Shown here: piece after piece, positions 1 through 8,568 of the stretch
Position numbering within the stretch: position 1 is the stretch's first letter
Layout: every line of letters begins with the position of its first letter
Origin: WRKB01 sp031551145
Lineage (GTDB): Bacteria; Desulfobacterota; Desulfovibrionia; Desulfovibrionales; Desulfovibrionaceae
Direction: 5' to 3'
Length of the DNA stretch: 34,820 nucleotides
Assembly: GCA_031551145.1 (NCBI GenBank)
Contig: JAVBNZ010000004.1
Span: forward strand, 1 to 34,820
Notes under the pieces: model-generated
What the model was told of the DNA's origin: nothing
Databases searched by the model: none
What the model saw: the letters and a program-made list of their open reading frames with translations, nothing else
Made by a program: the position numbers and the translations under genes

Positions 1-617
1 TGACTTTCGTCCAGGGTGCCGAGCAGATCCTGACGCTTGGAGTCGCGTTCTTCTTCAAGGAGCACGCGGCGGGAAACGATGACATTGCTCCGGCGGCGGT
101 TGATCTTGAGTACCCGGAACTCGAACTCCTGGTTGACCAGGGCGTCCATATCCGGAACCGGGCGCAAATCCACATGCGAACCGGGCAAAAAGGCTTCCAC
201 CCCGCCCAGATCCACAGTGTACCCGCCCTTGATGCGGCGCATGATGCGGCCGGTGCAGATGCCGTTCTTTTCCTGCACGTCTTCAAGCTGATCGAACAGC
301 TGCATCCGCTTGGCTTTTTCGTACGACAGGGTGATGGTACCTTCCATCTCGTTTTTGCGGGCAACAAAAACATCCACCTTGTCTCCCACGGCCACGCGGA
401 TGGCGCCCGTGGCGTCGCGAAATTCCGATGCGGGGATCTGTCCTTCGGACTTGAAGTTCACGTCCACCAGCACATTGTCGCCGTCCACGCGCACCACTTC
501 TCCCTTGACGATGGAGCCTTCCTCAAGGTCTCCGAAGTCGGTGGAAAGATAGTCTTCCAGAGCGCTTTCAAAATTGATCTCAGCTTCCTGGCCCATGTTG
601 TCTTTCATTGTTACCAT
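1..617 (-). CDS. rpsA: 30S ribosomal protein S1, N-terminal part
   Basis: S1 binds mRNA on the 30S subunit and helps initiation on weak ribosome-binding sites. About 205 N-terminal residues are present; the rest lies left of the window. Two S1 OB-fold repeats can be seen: one from about residue 34 (GSIVKGEVVRVDGDNVLVDV) and a second from about residue 120 (ICTGRIMRRIKGGYTVDLGG, then VEAFLPGSHVD). The first ATG, at 617, lies 13 nt after GGAGG (631-635); a second in-frame ATG at 608 would be 22 nt away, so 617 is preferred. Upstream, on the same strand, are a GC hairpin and the bacteriohemerythrin gene. The identification is firm; the start is uncertain by three codons. Confidence 0.95.
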   Translation of the reverse strand, partial: MVTMKDNMGQEAEINFESALEDYLSTDFGDLEEGSIVKGEVVRVDGDNVLVDVNFKSEGQIPASEFRDATGAIRVAVGDKVDVFVARKNEMEGTITLSYEKAKRMQLFDQLEDVQEKNGICTGRIMRRIKGGYTVDLGGVEAFLPGSHVDLRPVPDMDALVNQEFEFRVLKINRRRSNVIVSRRVLLEEERDSKRQDLLGTLDES

Positions 618-635
618 AATAAAATTTAAGCCTCC

Positions 636-666
636 GCAAAAAATTTCCCCTGGGGGTCTTCCCCCA
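636..666 (-). terminator. Hairpin between bacteriohemerythrin and rpsA, possible terminator
   Basis: Read on the minus strand, TGGGGG-AAGA-CCCCCA forms a 6-bp stem (651-666). It is followed by GGGGAAA and a run of six T. The gap between stem and T-run makes it an imperfect intrinsic terminator. It lies only about 15 nt upstream of the rpsA Shine-Dalgarno, so it could instead be a structure in the rpsA leader, where S1 autoregulation usually acts. Confidence 0.4.
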
Positions 667-715
667 TAGCAGAAAAGCGAAGGAATGACAAGCCGCAGAA
701 GGATTGAGCGCATGT

Positions 716-1192
716 TCACGGCTGAGTCTGCGCGTATCGAGCGTCAGATATTTCTCCTCGGCGGGCGATATGCTCCCCGCTCCTCGGCGCGAGCCCCAGC
801 CGCGCCCGCACATGTTCCGCAAAGAGCAGATCGGCGTTGTTGATATGGTTTGTCCATAAATCCCGCAAGAGAAGCAGCAGATTTGCGGGATCTCCCGTCC
901 GTCGGCTTTCCGCCTGTATCTTTTCGAAGCGGGAGGTCATATCGACATGCAGTTGCCTGTGTTCTTCAAAACCGGGATAGCCGGCAAGGCGCAGAATGTT
1001 CTCTTCCGTGTAAAAATGCACCTTCACGAACATTTCCGCCATATCCAGCAGTGAAAACACTTTCGCCGCCCTGTTCTCCGGCAGGAGAGCAAACAGGGTG
1101 TTCATGATGGAAACGATGCCCCTGTGCTGCTCGTCCAATATCGGAATGCCGAGTTCGTGTTTTGCGGACCATACAAGCATAAGCGTTTTCAT
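716..1192 (-). CDS. Bacteriohemerythrin
   Basis: A single-domain, non-haem di-iron protein that binds O2, common in microaerobic and anaerobic bacteria for oxygen sensing, storage or scavenging. The iron ligand pattern is complete: LDEQHRGIVSIMN near the N-terminus, HFYTEEN, GYPGFEEHRQLH, and HINNAD near residue 130. No signal peptide or membrane segment is seen, so it is probably cytoplasmic. The ATG at 1192 follows GGGAGGGAG closely; an ATG eight codons upstream (1216) lacks such a site. The protein has 158 residues with a short basic tail after the four-helix bundle. It appears to be a single gene, preceded by AT-rich DNA. Confidence 0.9.
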   Translation of the reverse strand: MKTLMLVWSAKHELGIPILDEQHRGIVSIMNTLFALLPENRAAKVFSLLDMAEMFVKVHFYTEENILRLAGYPGFEEHRQLHVDMTSRFEKIQAESRRTGDPANLLLLLRDLWTNHINNADLLFAEHVRARLGLAPRSGEHIARRGEISDARYAQTQP

Positions 1193-1227
1193 GACTCCCT
1201 CCCGGAGCAGAAGCAATAGAAATATTT

Positions 1228-1261
1228 ATTAACATATATACTTCATACTATTACAACGCAA
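1228..1261 (-). promoter_or_regulatory. Candidate promoter of the bacteriohemerythrin gene
   Basis: The upstream region is very AT-rich compared with its surroundings. Two overlapping sigma70-like pairs with 17-bp spacing fit on the minus strand: TTGTAA (1251-1256) with GTTAAT (1228-1233), and TTGCGT (1256-1261) with TATATG (1233-1238). Neither is close to consensus. Confidence 0.3.
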
Positions 1262-1371
1262 CGAGATTTTTTTCTGATAACTGCGCGTTTTATTTTGATT
1301 TTATACGGAAATGATTTCGATTTTCTCTAGAAAAACAAGATGATGGGCGCGCACAACCTGTTTCATGGCGC

Positions 1372-1398
1372 AAAAAAACCCGGAAGAAGTTCCGGGTT
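1372..1398 (-). terminator. Intrinsic terminator of the reductase-nfeD-qmcA-rimO operon
   Basis: On the minus strand a perfect 9-bp stem AACCCGGAA / TTCCGGGTT with a 4-nt loop is followed by a run of seven T. It starts 25 nt after the rimO stop codon. Confidence 0.9.
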
Positions 1399-1423
1399 GC
1401 AGACGCGTTATTCGATGCGTTGC

Positions 1424-2725
1424 TTATACAGCCGTCAGCGCGACGAGATCATAGTCTTTCGTTTCCGTGATCTCCGCCTCAATCAACGCGCCCGGTGTAA
1501 CGCCCGGCCCGCTGATGTACACCACTCCGTCTATTTCCGGGGCCTGCGACCAGATGCGCCCCAGGTGCAGGCCCGGCCATTCCGGGCTTGCCGCATCCAC
1601 CAGCACCGGCATGCGCCGGCCGGCCAGCGGGGCGAGCGTTTCCGCGCTGATTTCCCGCTGGATCGCCATAAGCTCTTCCCGCCGCGCCTCCTTCACCTTG
1701 TGCGGAACCTGATCCGCCATCTTCGCCGCCTCGGTGCCCTCCTCGGCCTGATAGGCGAACACGCCCAGATGATCAAAGCGCGTTTCGATCACGAATTCCC
1801 GCAGGGCGGCGAAATGCCGCGCCTCCTCGCCGGGAAAGCCCGCAATCAGGCTGGTGCGCAGCGCGGCCTCCGGCAGGCAGTTCCGCACGGCCTCCACCGC
1901 CCGGCGCGGATCCGCCGCAAAGGGCCGGCCCATGCGCCGCAAAATCTCCGGATGCGCGTGCTGCAGGGGAATGTCGAAATAGGGCAGCAACGGTCCTTGT
2001 TCCCGCGCCGTTTCGCGCAGAAAGTCGAGCAGGCGCGGCGTCAAGCCGGCGGGATACAGGTACAAAAGCCGCAGCCAGGCCAGCCCCCGAAGCCGGGCAA
2101 GACGTTCCAGCAGGGCGACCAGACCGCGATCCTCGCCCAAATCCGCGCCCCAGCCCGTCAGATCCTGCGCCACCAGGGCGATTTCCCGCACGCCCGTGTC
2201 CAGAAGCTTTTCTGCCTCCCGCTCCAGTTCCGCCGCCGGGCTCGATTTTTTCCGGCCCCGGATGAAGGGAATGGTGCAGAACGAGCAGGCGTGCCCGCAG
2301 CCCTCGCTCACTTTCAGCCAGGCGTAGGACGGTCCTGTGGACAGAAGGCGCGAGGCCTCCGTTTCCTTCAGGCCCAAGGCCGCGCGCAGGCGTTCCGGCC
2401 AGCTTTCCAGCTCCCGGTTGTCCAGCCACAGATCCACTTCCGGCAGATCCGGTTTCAGCGTCGGCTCCCCGTAGCGGCCCACCAGGCAACCCGCCACGGC
2501 CAGCAGGGGTTTGCGCTTCAGGCCTTCCCGGTGTTTCGCGGCTTCCAGGATCGCGCGCACGCTCTCCTCCACCGCAGGCTGGATAAAGGCGCAGGTGTTG
2601 ATGAACGCCAGATCCGCCCGGCCAAGGTGCTCCACCATGCGCACCGGCCCCAGCGAGCCCAGGGCGCGTTCCGTATCGACGCGGTTTTTCGGACAACCAA
2701 GACTGATTGAATAGATTTTCAGCAA
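1424..2725 (-). CDS. rimO: Ribosomal protein S12 methylthiotransferase RimO
   Basis: Radical-SAM enzyme that adds a methylthio group to the conserved Asp of ribosomal protein S12. Three Cys of the N-terminal UPF0004 domain bind the auxiliary cluster (Cys11 in LGCPKNRVDTE, Cys45 in NTCAF, Cys80 in AGC). The radical-SAM motif CGHACSFC is at 143-150, and a TRAM-like domain fills the C-terminus. The frame stays open to 2851, but the extra 42 codons overlap the 3' end of the upstream gene and are low-complexity and basic. A TTG at 2725, with GGAG 11 nt upstream, gives the family's normal N-terminus and 433 residues. It is the last gene of its operon. Why an S12-modifying enzyme is coupled to membrane-protein genes is unclear. 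Confidence 0.93.
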   Translation of the reverse strand: MLKIYSISLGCPKNRVDTERALGSLGPVRMVEHLGRADLAFINTCAFIQPAVEESVRAILEAAKHREGLKRKPLLAVAGCLVGRYGEPTLKPDLPEVDLWLDNRELESWPERLRAALGLKETEASRLLSTGPSYAWLKVSEGCGHACSFCTIPFIRGRKKSSPAAELEREAEKLLDTGVREIALVAQDLTGWGADLGEDRGLVALLERLARLRGLAWLRLLYLYPAGLTPRLLDFLRETAREQGPLLPYFDIPLQHAHPEILRRMGRPFAADPRRAVEAVRNCLPEAALRTSLIAGFPGEEARHFAALREFVIETRFDHLGVFAYQAEEGTEAAKMADQVPHKVKEARREELMAIQREISAETLAPLAGRRMPVLVDAASPEWPGLHLGRIWSQAPEIDGVVYISGPGVTPGALIEAEITETKDYDLVALTAV

Positions 2726-2732
2726 AGACGCT

Positions 2733-3749
2733 TTACTCCTGCTCCGTCGGCCTGGACGATCCCCAGCCTTCCGCCACTTCCGGCCTTGATGTGGAGGCAG
2801 ACGCGGAAGTCTGTTTGGATTTGGAGGCAGGCGCGGGCGCGGGCGCGTCAAAGCTGAACGTCTGCTGCCCTGCCGGGCTCTTGACGATGCTGGTCATGGT
2901 CGCGACCATGCCGGCCACGTCGGAAACGTTCGCGGGAATGATCATGGTGTTCCCGGCCTTGGCCAGCCTGCCGAACTGGGCGATGTAGGATTCGGCGATG
3001 CGCAGTTGGGCGGCGGTGAGGCCGCCGGCCGCGGTGAGCTGCTCGGAAACCATGCGTATGCCCTCGGCCGTGGCCTTGGCCACGATGGTGATCTGCGCGC
3101 CTTCGCCCTCGGCCTTGTTTTTCAGGGCCTGCATCTCCCCTTCGGAGCGGTTGATGGTGGACTGCATCTCCCCTTCGGACTGGGCAATGGCGGCGCGCTT
3201 CTCGCGTTCGGCGCGCATCTGTTTTTCCATGGCTTCCATAACGGTGCGGGGCGGGGTGATGTCGCGTATCTCGTAGCGCAGCACCTTCACGCCCCAGGGC
3301 GTGGTGGCGGCGTCGAGGGCTTCGACCACTTCCTGATTGATTTTGGCGCGCTCTTCAAAGGTGCGGTCGAGCTCCAGCTTGCCGATAACGGAGCGCAACG
3401 AGGTCTGGGCGAGCTGCACGGCCCCCCATTCGTAATTGCTGATGCCGTAGGCGGATTTTTCCGGCGTGATCACCTGAAGGTAAATCACGCCGTCCACGTC
3501 CACGCTGACGTTGTCGCGGGTGATGCAGGTCTGCTTGGGCACGTCGAGCACCTGCTCCTTGAGGGAGCGGCGATACGCCACGGAATCGAAAAAGGGCACC
3601 AGAATGTGAAAGCCGGCATACAGCACCTTGTGGAACCTGCCCAGACGCTCGACCACGAAGGCGGACTGGTTGGGCACCACCACGGCCGTCTTGAAAATGG
3701 TGATGACCACAAGAACGGCGAAGAGGCCGAGAACAATGTATCCTTCCAT
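2733..3749 (-). CDS. qmcA: SPFH/band-7 membrane protein, QmcA-like
   Basis: Stomatin/prohibitin-type protein thought to organise membrane microdomains and membrane proteolysis. One N-terminal membrane segment (about residues 4-22) is followed by a band-7 domain containing VPNQSAFVVERLGRF and ITPPRTVMEAMEKQ. A long charged alpha-helical region then contains two imperfect copies of the motif SEGEMQ, and the Ala/Pro/Ser-rich tail is probably disordered. The protein has 338 residues, slightly longer than E. coli QmcA because of the tail. nfeD ends 2 nt upstream; paired SPFH and NfeD genes usually act together. It is co-transcribed with rimO, 7 nt downstream. Confidence 0.92.
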   Translation of the reverse strand: MEGYIVLGLFAVLVVITIFKTAVVVPNQSAFVVERLGRFHKVLYAGFHILVPFFDSVAYRRSLKEQVLDVPKQTCITRDNVSVDVDGVIYLQVITPEKSAYGISNYEWGAVQLAQTSLRSVIGKLELDRTFEERAKINQEVVEALDAATTPWGVKVLRYEIRDITPPRTVMEAMEKQMRAEREKRAAIAQSEGEMQSTINRSEGEMQALKNKAEGEGAQITIVAKATAEGIRMVSEQLTAAGGLTAAQLRIAESYIAQFGRLAKAGNTMIIPANVSDVAGMVATMTSIVKSPAGQQTFSFDAPAPAPASKSKQTSASASTSRPEVAEGWGSSRPTEQE

Positions 3750-3751
3750 GA

Positions 3752-4219
3752 CTATTCCTTTTCGGGGGCCGCGTCTTCCGGGCGCAGGGGCTCCACGTGG
3801 AGGGTGAGGGCGTCGTCGGGCAGCGCGCCGAGCACGCGCACCCGTTCGCCGTGGTCTATGGGCTTGCTTGACGCGGCGCGCCAGAAGCTGCCGCCGATGG
3901 TGATTTCTCCGGGGGCAAAGGGCGTGAGCGCGCGGCTGACGATGCCTGTTCTGCCGGTCATGGGGTGCGCGCCCTCATCTTCGCCGGCTTTGGCGCGGCC
4001 GCTGAAAATGCCTTTGACGTGCCGGCGCAGCAGCAGGAGCGAGAGGATGGAAAGCGCGATGAAGATGCCGATCTGCCACTCCAGGGCGAGGCCGAAAGCC
4101 GCGGCCGCGGCCGCGGCCCAGCCGCCCAGGGAAAAGAAAATCAGCACCATGTGCGGCATGGCGATTTCCACGACCGCGCACAGCACGCCGACAACCACCC
4201 AGAGGATCGTCATGCTCAT
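3752..4219 (-). CDS. NfeD-family membrane protein (short form)
   Basis: Short NfeD protein: two or three hydrophobic N-terminal segments (residues 4-20, 24-45 and 46-64) followed by a soluble OB-fold domain (about 85-145, with MTGRTGIVSRALTPFAPGEI). NfeD proteins are partners of SPFH proteins such as the adjacent QmcA homologue and probably help it assemble in the membrane. The long form's serine-protease domain is absent. The start could be the first ATG or the third codon (MSM). A stretch of consecutive Ala codons (GWAAAAAAAFG) lies in the second membrane segment. It is the second gene of the operon, 18 nt after the reductase. Confidence 0.87.
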   Translation of the reverse strand: MSMTILWVVVGVLCAVVEIAMPHMVLIFFSLGGWAAAAAAAFGLALEWQIGIFIALSILSLLLLRRHVKGIFSGRAKAGEDEGAHPMTGRTGIVSRALTPFAPGEITIGGSFWRAASSKPIDHGERVRVLGALPDDALTLHVEPLRPEDAAPEKE

Positions 4220-4237
4220 GTTTTTGCCTCACATCTC

Positions 4238-5950
4238 CTACTTCGCTTGAAACCCAGCCTTGAGCAGCGCCTGCATGCCGCCGAAGCTGTTGACGGTGTT
4301 CGTGATGCCGTGGCGGGCCAGGGTAAGCTGGGCGTCGTAACTGCGCAGGCCGGTGTTGCAGACCAGGGCGATGGGCCGATCCCTGGGAAATTCGTCTATG
4401 CGCCGCTCCACTTCTTCCAGGGGCACGGCGTGCCATTCGCCGGGGAAGGCGGCGGCAAGCCCGGCCGAGCCGCCGGCCGGGCGGATGTCAACAAAGAAGA
4501 TGTTGTTTTCCCGACGCTTGTCCCAGCTTTCCATGAATTCAAGAGAGGTCTCGCCGTGCGTGCGCCCGGCCAGCACGTTGTCGGCCACGTTGCCCACGGT
4601 GTTGACGATGTCCATGGCCGAGGCAAAGGGCGGAGCGTAGGCGACTTCGAGGTTGCTTATGTCGTCCACAGTGGGCCTGCCGTATTGCAGGGCGACGGTA
4701 ATCGCGTCGATGCGGGCCTTGACCACGTCGGCGGCCGGGCAGGCCCCCTGCGCGCCGAGCACGCGGCGGGTTCCGCGCTCCACCACCAGTTCCAGGTGCA
4801 TCATTTCCTTTTCGGGATAGAAGTGGGCGCGATCAAGCTGCTCAATGGCCACGCCCACGGCGTCGAAACCTTCGGCGCGCGCCTTGTCCACAGTCAGGCC
4901 CGTGCCGCAGAAGGAAAGCCCGAAGAGTTTCACGGCCCAGGCGCCCACGGCCCCGGCGAAGCGGGCCGAGCCCCCCGCCAGATTGGTGCCGATGACGCGG
5001 CCCTGGCGGTTGGCAAGCGATCCCAGGGGGAAATAGCCGGGCTTGCCGGTAATGAGGTTGGGCACGCTTGCGCAGTCGCCGCCGGCATAAATGTCGGGGT
5101 CGGAGGTCTGCATATGCTCGTTGACGAGAACGGCGCCGAAGGGGGCGCAGGCCAGGCCGGCCTCGGCGGCCAGTCTGCCGTTGGGCAGAAAGCCGGCGGA
5201 CACGATGACGAGTTGGGCGGGCAGGGTGCGCCTGTCGGTAACCACGCGGGCGACCTTGCCGCCTTCACCCTCGATGCGCACAACCTTTTCGGAACTGTAC
5301 ACGTCCACATCGTGGCTTTCCAGGTCGTGGCGGGCCATGCGGGCCATGTCCACGGGCAGGACGCCGGAGAGAATTTCGGGCAGCAGTTCCACCACGCTCA
5401 CCTTGACGCCCCACATGTCGGCGAGCGCCACGGCCGCTTCCAGGCCGATGAAGCCGCCGCCGATGATCACGGCTTCCTTCACCGCGCCCTGCTCGCAGGC
5501 CTTGCGTATGCCGGCCGCCGCCTCCAGCCTGGTGATGGAAAAAACGCCCTCCAGGTCGCGGCCTTCGACCTCCAACAGACGAGGCCGCGCGCCCGTGGCG
5601 ATGACGAGCTTGTCGTAGGGCAGCGTTTCTTCCCTGCCGCTCGGCAAATGGCGGGCCAACACGGTTTTGGCGGCCCGGTCGATGGACAGGGCGCGGGTTT
5701 CCACGCGCGCCTCCACTCCTTTCAGCGCGGCGAAAAAGGCCGGATCGCGTATGGTGTGGTAGGGAGTGGCGCGCAGGTCATCGATATTGTTCACTTCACC
5801 GGAGAGATAGTAGGGAATGCCGCAGCCGCCGTAGGAAATGAGAGGATTTTCATCCAGCATGACGACGGAAGCGTCGGGCATGAGGCGCCTGCAGCGGCAG
5901 GCGGCCTTGGGGCCGAGGGCCACGCCCCCGATGACGAGTATGCGTTTCAT
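4238..5950 (-). CDS. FAD-dependent CoA-disulfide / persulfide reductase with C-terminal rhodanese domain
   Basis: Flavoprotein of the pyridine nucleotide-disulfide oxidoreductase family, 570 residues. The FAD-binding start is VIGGVALGPKAACRCRR. Cys43 in YGGCGIPYY is the single active-site Cys typical of CoA-disulfide reductase and Npsr-type persulfide reductases. The NAD(P)H motif is IIGGGFIGLEAA, and the second FAD motif is DIYAGGDCASVP. Residues from about 470 form a rhodanese domain with active Cys531 in CNTGLRS. This fusion is typical of enzymes that reduce CoA persulfide, polysulfide or sulfur, which fits a sulfur-metabolising anaerobe. A strong Shine-Dalgarno (GGAGGA) precedes the ATG. 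It is the first gene of the operon. Substrate choice (CoA disulfide or persulfide) cannot be read from sequence. Confidence 0.9.
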   Translation of the reverse strand: MKRILVIGGVALGPKAACRCRRLMPDASVVMLDENPLISYGGCGIPYYLSGEVNNIDDLRATPYHTIRDPAFFAALKGVEARVETRALSIDRAAKTVLARHLPSGREETLPYDKLVIATGARPRLLEVEGRDLEGVFSITRLEAAAGIRKACEQGAVKEAVIIGGGFIGLEAAVALADMWGVKVSVVELLPEILSGVLPVDMARMARHDLESHDVDVYSSEKVVRIEGEGGKVARVVTDRRTLPAQLVIVSAGFLPNGRLAAEAGLACAPFGAVLVNEHMQTSDPDIYAGGDCASVPNLITGKPGYFPLGSLANRQGRVIGTNLAGGSARFAGAVGAWAVKLFGLSFCGTGLTVDKARAEGFDAVGVAIEQLDRAHFYPEKEMMHLELVVERGTRRVLGAQGACPAADVVKARIDAITVALQYGRPTVDDISNLEVAYAPPFASAMDIVNTVGNVADNVLAGRTHGETSLEFMESWDKRRENNIFFVDIRPAGGSAGLAAAFPGEWHAVPLEEVERRIDEFPRDRPIALVCNTGLRSYDAQLTLARHGITNTVNSFGGMQALLKAGFQAK

Positions 5951-6179
5951 GGTTCCTCCTTTATAAAATGCGCGGCAAAGCCGCCTTGTTACAGTTCAGT
6001 GTATATCTGCTACGCTTGAATGTCCCGCGAGGCAAGTCGCCGGAGAAAAGAGAGGGCCGAGAAGAAGCCCGCTTCGCCGACGTTTCTGCCGGAATCCGCG
6101 CTCCCCGCAGCCGTATCTTTTCTTCTGCCGCGATGATATAGCGACGGCCGAAACCACCTTCTTCCTCCGAGGTCGAACC

Positions 6180-6575
6180 ATGTCTCTGAAAAATCCGCTT
6201 CCCGCCGATGTTATTGAGGCCTTTCACCTGATGTGGGGCAATTTTCCCGAGTCGGCCACCCTTGTGCACAAGAGCAGAGAAGTCATTGCCGTCAACAAAG
6301 CCTGTGAAAAAGCGGGCTTTTGCCGGCCGGGCATGAACTGCGCGAAAATCGGTTCGCCGGAAATCCATCAGGGCTGCCTGGCGAACAAAGCCCTTGCCGC
6401 GCGCGAGGCGGCCCATGTTTTCACACCTTCTCCAGAAGGCGACGTCATCGGCTTCTGGCTGCCGCTGGACGGATACCCGGAGCATTACGTTCACTTCAGC
6501 GTGGGGGCGTCCATGGACTACAAAACCGGCAGCCCGAAGAAGAGCGCACTGCTGAAGTTCCTGGAAAAAAGCTGA
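6180..6575 (+). CDS. Small PAS-like protein with a conserved Cys/His motif, function unknown
   Basis: 131-residue soluble protein. The region TLVHKSREVIAVNKACEKAG resembles the start of a PAS domain, and the central part carries CRPGMNC, then HQGC (Cys42, Cys48, Cys54, His63, Cys66). This Cys spacing could bind a metal or cofactor, or allow redox sensing; that is inference. No output domain is present, so it may act through a partner. GAGG lies 8-9 nt before the ATG. It is transcribed away from the reductase operon and converges on the tlyA-like gene. The real coding status is supported by good codon use and by its predicted fold, not by a family I can name with certainty. Confidence 0.75.
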   Translation: MSLKNPLPADVIEAFHLMWGNFPESATLVHKSREVIAVNKACEKAGFCRPGMNCAKIGSPEIHQGCLANKALAAREAAHVFTPSPEGDVIGFWLPLDGYPEHYVHFSVGASMDYKTGSPKKSALLKFLEKS

Positions 6576-6601
6576 GTTCCCGCGCGCCGGCCGCGTTCGC
6601 G

Positions 6602-7357
6602 TCACTCACGGCAGGGCCTTTGCCGCGCAAAGCAGGCCACGTATTCCTGGTTCCCCTTGGGCCCGCGCAGGGCGGCCGGCACAACGCCCAGGCAGCGCAG
6701 ATCGAGCGCGCCTTCGCAAAAGGCGCGCACCTTGGCCACAGCCCGCTGCTGCAGTTCGGGCTCGCGCACCACGCCCTTCTTCACCAGGCCCGGCTCCAGT
6801 TCGAACTGGGGCTTGATGAGCGCGATGATCATGCCCTCGGGCTTGAGCCATTGCAGGCAGTTGGGCAGTACCAGGGTCAGGGAAATGAAGGAAAGGTCGG
6901 CGGTCAGCAGGTCCACGGCTTCGGGGATCAACGCGGCCGGCGCGGTGCGCAGGTTGATCCCCTCCAGACCGATAACGCGCGGGTCATTGCGCAGGCGTTC
7001 GTGCAGCTGGGCCCGGCCCACGTCCACGGCATAGACCTTGGCCGCGCCGTGCTGGAGCAGGCAATCCGTGAAGCCGCCGGTGGACGCGCCGGCGTCGAGG
7101 CAGATCAGGCCTCCCGGCCGCAGGGGGAAATGTTCCAGAGCCGTCAGAAGTTTGTACGCCCCCCGGCTTACAAAGCGTTCCGGCGCGGCCAGGGAAAGCA
7201 CCGTGTCCGGCGCGCAGCCCCGGCCGGGTTTTTCCACGCGCACGGGCGGATCGCCCGCGAACACGCGGCCGGCCATAATCAGACGCCGGGCCTGTTCGCG
7301 GCTTTCCGCCAGACCCTGCTCGAACAGCAACTGATCGGCACGTGTTTTTGGGGGCAT
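6602..7357 (-). CDS. tlyA: TlyA-family rRNA 2'-O-methyltransferase
   Basis: 251 residues: an N-terminal S4 RNA-binding domain (about 5-65, with TRADQLLFEQGLAESREQAR) and an FtsJ-like SAM methyltransferase domain with motif I at CLDAGASTGGFTDCLL. The K-D-K catalytic pattern is visible as RGAYKLL, TADLSFISL and IKPQFE. Family members methylate 16S/23S rRNA ribose; some have been called hemolysins. The frame extends upstream to 7459, but the ATG at 7357 follows GAGAGGA and gives the normal family N-terminus. Divergent from the glycosyltransferase gene. Confidence 0.92.
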   Translation of the reverse strand: MPPKTRADQLLFEQGLAESREQARRLIMAGRVFAGDPPVRVEKPGRGCAPDTVLSLAAPERFVSRGAYKLLTALEHFPLRPGGLICLDAGASTGGFTDCLLQHGAAKVYAVDVGRAQLHERLRNDPRVIGLEGINLRTAPAALIPEAVDLLTADLSFISLTLVLPNCLQWLKPEGMIIALIKPQFELEPGLVKKGVVREPELQQRAVAKVRAFCEGALDLRCLGVVPAALRGPKGNQEYVACFARQRPCRE

Positions 7358-7572
7358 ACATCCTCTCTGGAATGTTATTTGCAAATTTCGTTCGGGAGCG
7401 GATGAGGCTGTCGACAAAGTCCTCTTCGGCAACGGCCCGCCGCGGGGCGCAGGCGGCATTCATTGCCGCCGTCAAGCGCCGGAGCGGGCGTGCCTTTACA
7501 AAAACCGCCTTGCGGGGTTTGTCGTCAACTTGGGATACGCCCATTTTTCCTTGCCGCCAAGGAGCGCCGAAC

Positions 7573-8559
7573 ATGAAATATCTGGGTCTCTGCGCCATCG
7601 TCAAAGACGAAGATCCCTTTTTGGAAGAATGGATCTGTTGGCATGCCATGTTGGGCGTGGAAGCCTTCATCCTCTACGACAACGGCAGCGCCTATCCCGT
7701 GCGCCGGCTCCTGCGCCCGTACATGCGCGGCTCTTTCCTGACCGTGGTGGAAACGCGGGGCACGCGGCAGCAGATAATCGCCTACAACCATTGCCTGAGA
7801 AATTTCGGCAAAAATTTTCGCTGGCTGGGGTTTCTCGACCTGGACGAATTCGCCGTGCCGAAACAGATGAACGACCTGCGCGTGCTCCTGCACGACTATG
7901 AAGACGAGGCCGCCCTGGGGCTGAACTGGGTCTGCTTCGGCACCGGCGGCCATACGGCGCGGCCCGTGGGCACGCAGGTTGCAAATTACGTAATGGCCCT
8001 GCAAAGCGAATATTGGAGCGGACACATCAAGAGCTTTGTTCGGCCCGACGCCGTGAGCGGCATATGGAACCCGCATTTCGCCGTACCCCTCAAGGGCGGG
8101 CGGACGGTGAACGAGCAACGGCGAACCGTCATCGGCGCGTTCAGCCCCTTCAGCGCCGAACACGCGCAGATCAACCATTATTATTACCGTTCGCGGCAGG
8201 ATTATTACGAAAAACTGCTGCGGGGCCGGGCCGACGCCGGAACGCACAGCATGCCGCGCAAGATCGCCCCGCCCGACGGCGACACGCGGGACACGAGCGC
8301 CCTGCGCTTCGCCCCCGCCCTGCGGACGGCGCTGGAGCGGGAAGACAGAGCCGCGCTGTCGGCGGCGCGCGCCGCGTATTTTTGCCGTGAACGCGAAACC
8401 GACGCGCTGCTGGCCGAAGTCCGCGCGTTGATCGCGCGCGACAAAAGGGAAGAGGCGCTTGTGCTGCTGGGCCACGCCGCGCAACGCGAAGGGCCGGATC
8501 GGAAGTTCTGCGATCTTGCCCGGCGCAGTCTCAGGGAAACCCTGATGCGGGCGGCGTAG
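7573..8559 (+). CDS. Glycosyltransferase, GT2/GT92-like
   Basis: 328-residue protein starting with GLCAIVKDEDPFLEEWICWH, the usual start of bacterial glycosyltransferases of the DUF23/GT92 or Glyco_tranf_2_4 type. A DxD-type metal/nucleotide-sugar motif is at FLDLDEFAVP. A conserved INHYYYRS-type segment follows near residue 200. The acceptor is unknown; surface polysaccharide or LPS decoration is plausible. No membrane segment is seen. AAGGAG lies 8 nt before the ATG at 7573; the upstream extension of the frame overlaps the start of the divergent tlyA gene and was dropped. The C-terminal 80 residues are helical and charged. It converges on the next gene with a 9-bp gap. Confidence 0.85.
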   Translation: MKYLGLCAIVKDEDPFLEEWICWHAMLGVEAFILYDNGSAYPVRRLLRPYMRGSFLTVVETRGTRQQIIAYNHCLRNFGKNFRWLGFLDLDEFAVPKQMNDLRVLLHDYEDEAALGLNWVCFGTGGHTARPVGTQVANYVMALQSEYWSGHIKSFVRPDAVSGIWNPHFAVPLKGGRTVNEQRRTVIGAFSPFSAEHAQINHYYYRSRQDYYEKLLRGRADAGTHSMPRKIAPPDGDTRDTSALRFAPALRTALEREDRAALSAARAAYFCRERETDALLAEVRALIARDKREEALVLLGHAAQREGPDRKFCDLARRSLRETLMRAA

Positions 8560-8568
8560 ACGCTCCGC

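Noticed and set aside
2726..2851. 42-codon N-terminal extension of RimO to an ATG at 2851
   Set aside because: Overlaps qmcA, is low-complexity and basic, and RimO proteins begin close to the TTG-encoded start.
3965..6019. 684-codon open frame on the plus strand
   Set aside because: It lies antisense to nfeD and the reductase gene, is rich in His/Gly/Ala and shows no domain; a shadow of high-GC coding DNA.
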